In this document: one piece after another, positions 9,779-10,635 of the stretch
How positions within the stretch are numbered: position 1 is the first letter of the stretch
How the letters are laid out: every line of letters begins with the position of its first letter
NCBI GenBank assembly: GCA_002937525.1
Contig: PTKA01000015.1
Location: forward strand, 1 to 10,635
Direction: 5' to 3'
Length of the DNA: 10,635 bases
Origin: Alphaproteobacteria bacterium MarineAlpha10_Bin3
GTDB lineage: Bacteria; Pseudomonadota; Alphaproteobacteria; UBA8366; GCA-2717185
Notes under the pieces: generated by a model
Told to the model about the DNA's origin: nothing
Database searches by the model: none
Seen by the model: only the letters and a program-made list of their open reading frames with translations
Program-made: the position numbers and the translations under genes

Positions 9779-9787
9779 TTCGGCATG
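9779..9787 (-). repeat. 9-base direct repeat, copy at the DUF6338 start
   Basis: CATGCCGAA on the minus strand, immediately after the nuoF stop region. It matches the copy at 8931-8939 exactly; the flanking bases differ on both sides. It could be an insertion-site duplication, recombination microhomology, or chance favoured by two proteins both starting Met-Pro. Confidence 0.5.
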
Positions 9788-9790
9788 TCC

Positions 9791-10635
9791 CTATTCCGCC
9801 GCCGCCACGAGGACGCTTTTGCGGCCGACGATCCGGCTTTCGATTTCGTCGCGGAAATGCCGGATCAGCCCCTGTACCGGCCAGGCGGCACCATCGCCAA
9901 GCGCGCAGATGGTATGCCCTTCGATCTGTTTGGACACATCCAGCAGCATGTCGATCTCGGCAATTTCCGCTTCGCCCCGCGCCATGCGCTCCAGCACGCG
10001 CCACATCCAGCCGGTTCCCTCGCGGCACGGCGTACACTGGCCGCAGCTTTCATGCTTGTAGAAATAGGCCAGGCGGGCGATTGCCTTGATGATATCGGTC
10101 GATTTGTCCATCACGATCAGCCCGGCCGTTCCGAGCGCGCTGGTGTGTTCCTTCAGCGCATCGAAATCCATCAGCACATCGTCGCATATCGATTTTGGCA
10201 GCATCGGCGTCGAACTGCCGCCGGGAATGACCGCCAGCAAATTATCCCAGCCGCCCCGGATTCCACCGGCATGTTTTTCGATCAGCTCGCGCATCGGGAT
10301 CGACATCGCTTCTTCGACATTGCAAGGCCGCTCAACATGGCCGGAGATGCAGAACACCTTGGTGCCGTAATTGTTTTCCCGCCCGAATCCGGTGAACCAT
10401 TCGGCGCCACGGCGCAAAATGGTCGGCGCAACAGCGATGGTCTCGACGTTGTTCACCGTCGTCGGGCAGCCATACAGACCCGACATCGCCGGAAAGGGCG
10501 GCTTCAGGCGCGGTTGCCCCTTCTTGCCTTCCAGACTTTCCAGGAGTGCGGTTTCCTCGCCGCAGATATAGGCGCCAGCACCGCGGTGAACATAGACATC
10601 GAACGCCCAGCCGCTGCCGCAGGCATCGGGTCCAA
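9791..10635 (-). CDS. nuoF: NADH-quinone oxidoreductase subunit F (3' part; runs off the right edge)
   Basis: The NADH-oxidising subunit of complex I, which binds NADH and FMN and holds cluster N3. The last 280 residues of about 430 are present. The visible sequence opens with [20 protein letters not shown] and [16 protein letters not shown], the glycine-rich and CGEE segments of the FMN/NADH site. Further on are [11 protein letters not shown] and the N3 ligand motif [12 protein letters not shown], with the fourth cysteine in GHTICALGD. The gene ends normally with [13 protein letters not shown] and TAG (9791-9793). The complete, family-typical C-terminus shows that the AT-rich insert begins after the gene and does not truncate it. 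The first complete codon in the window is at 10631-10633. Confidence 0.97.
   Translation of the reverse strand, partial: GPDACGSGWAFDVYVHRGAGAYICGEETALLESLEGKKGQPRLKPPFPAMSGLYGCPTTVNNVETIAVAPTILRRGAEWFTGFGRENNYGTKVFCISGHVERPCNVEEAMSIPMRELIEKHAGGIRGGWDNLLAVIPGGSSTPMLPKSICDDVLMDFDALKEHTSALGTAGLIVMDKSTDIIKAIARLAYFYKHESCGQCTPCREGTGWMWRVLERMARGEAEIAEIDMLLDVSKQIEGHTICALGDGAAWPVQGLIRHFRDEIESRIVGRKSVLVAAAE

Larger units (their letters stand above)
9158..9786 (-). pseudogene. Broken DUF6338-family membrane protein gene (one frameshift, one in-frame stop)
   Basis: I recognise the C-terminal half as DUF6338: TAWDDFFSQ, CWVMVKMKDGDIIGGRF, NSYASAYPNPGHIYIEELWD and SPGVILRPDDYDYLWVY follow the family's WDxFFS / KDGxxIGGxF / SxASxYP / YxEExW pattern. 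Function of the family is unknown. The gene begins at ATG 9786, four bases after the nuoF stop, and reads MPNLDPSFVLF. Continuing in that frame ends at a TGA after 22 codons. Adding one T to the T5 run at 9752-9756 restores FAAFIMPGIITLSIYSH and then EALYFSIINC, up to a TAA at 9584-9586. After that stop the same frame resumes with LDKNYLLLHPFLSWIIA and runs to TAA at 9158. Repaired, it would be 209 residues with about three membrane helices (about 8-24, 45-66, 72-95) and a soluble C-terminal domain. A 124-residue fragment from a TTG at 9532 remains open, but lacks the first two helices. A sequencing error could explain the T run, less easily the TAA. Confidence 0.8.
8939..9790. other. AT-rich accessory insert between nuoF and nuoG
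   Basis: An 852-base interval inside the operon where family members normally sit almost end to end. Base composition changes abruptly just after the nuoF stop (9791) and again around 8950-8990. In 9541-9660 only 25 of 120 bases are G or C. It contains no nuo sequence, no transposase, no tRNA and no inverted terminal repeats that I can see. Both genes in it point the same way as the operon, so it need not block transcription. The contents are a broken DUF6338-type membrane protein gene and a small Pro/Ser-rich gene. Acquisition by horizontal transfer is an inference from composition and position. Confidence 0.8.

Noticed and set aside
8939..9790. Insertion sequence or phage remnant
   Set aside because: No transposase or integrase fragment, no terminal inverted repeats and no tRNA attachment site are visible; only the 9-base direct repeat hints at a mobile origin.

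Overview
The window is a stretch of a respiratory complex I (proton-pumping NADH:quinone oxidoreductase, NDH-1) operon, read entirely from the minus strand. In transcription order, right to left, it carries the 3' part of nuoF, then complete nuoG, nuoH, nuoI, nuoJ, nuoK, nuoL and nuoM, then the 5' part of nuoN. Gene order, the short NuoG (686 residues, without the extra N7 cluster ligands) and the GC-rich, tightly packed coding suggest an alphaproteobacterium. Genus cannot be told from sequence reading alone.

Layout: 9791-10635 nuoF (C-terminal 280 residues); 8939-9790 an AT-rich insert; 6878-8938 nuoG; 5860-6885 nuoH; 5355-5843 nuoI; 4689-5303 nuoJ; 4375-4686 nuoK; 2423-4375 nuoL; 887-2413 nuoM; 1-871 nuoN (first 290 residues). 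The nuo genes overlap slightly or lie 2 to 51 bases apart, as expected for one translationally coupled transcript. NuoF and NuoG belong to the NADH-oxidising arm, NuoI carries electrons on to the quinone site next to NuoH, and NuoJKLMN form the proton-pumping membrane arm. All catalytic cysteines and channel lysines/glutamates that I checked are present.

The unusual part is the 852-base gap between nuoF and nuoG. It is strikingly AT-rich (25 G/C in the 120 bases 9541-9660, about 21%) and holds no nuo sequence. On the same strand it contains the remains of a small membrane protein gene that I recognise as the DUF6338 family. That gene is broken by a one-base frameshift in a T run near its start and by an in-frame TAA at codon 68. 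Behind it, and overlapping its end, lies an apparently intact 61-residue Pro/Ser-rich small protein gene with an excellent ribosome binding site. The insert is bounded by a 9-base direct repeat containing both the DUF6338 and nuoG start codons. The picture is of a foreign two-gene accessory cassette landed precisely between two genes of an essential-type respiratory operon and now decaying, with nuoF and nuoG left intact.
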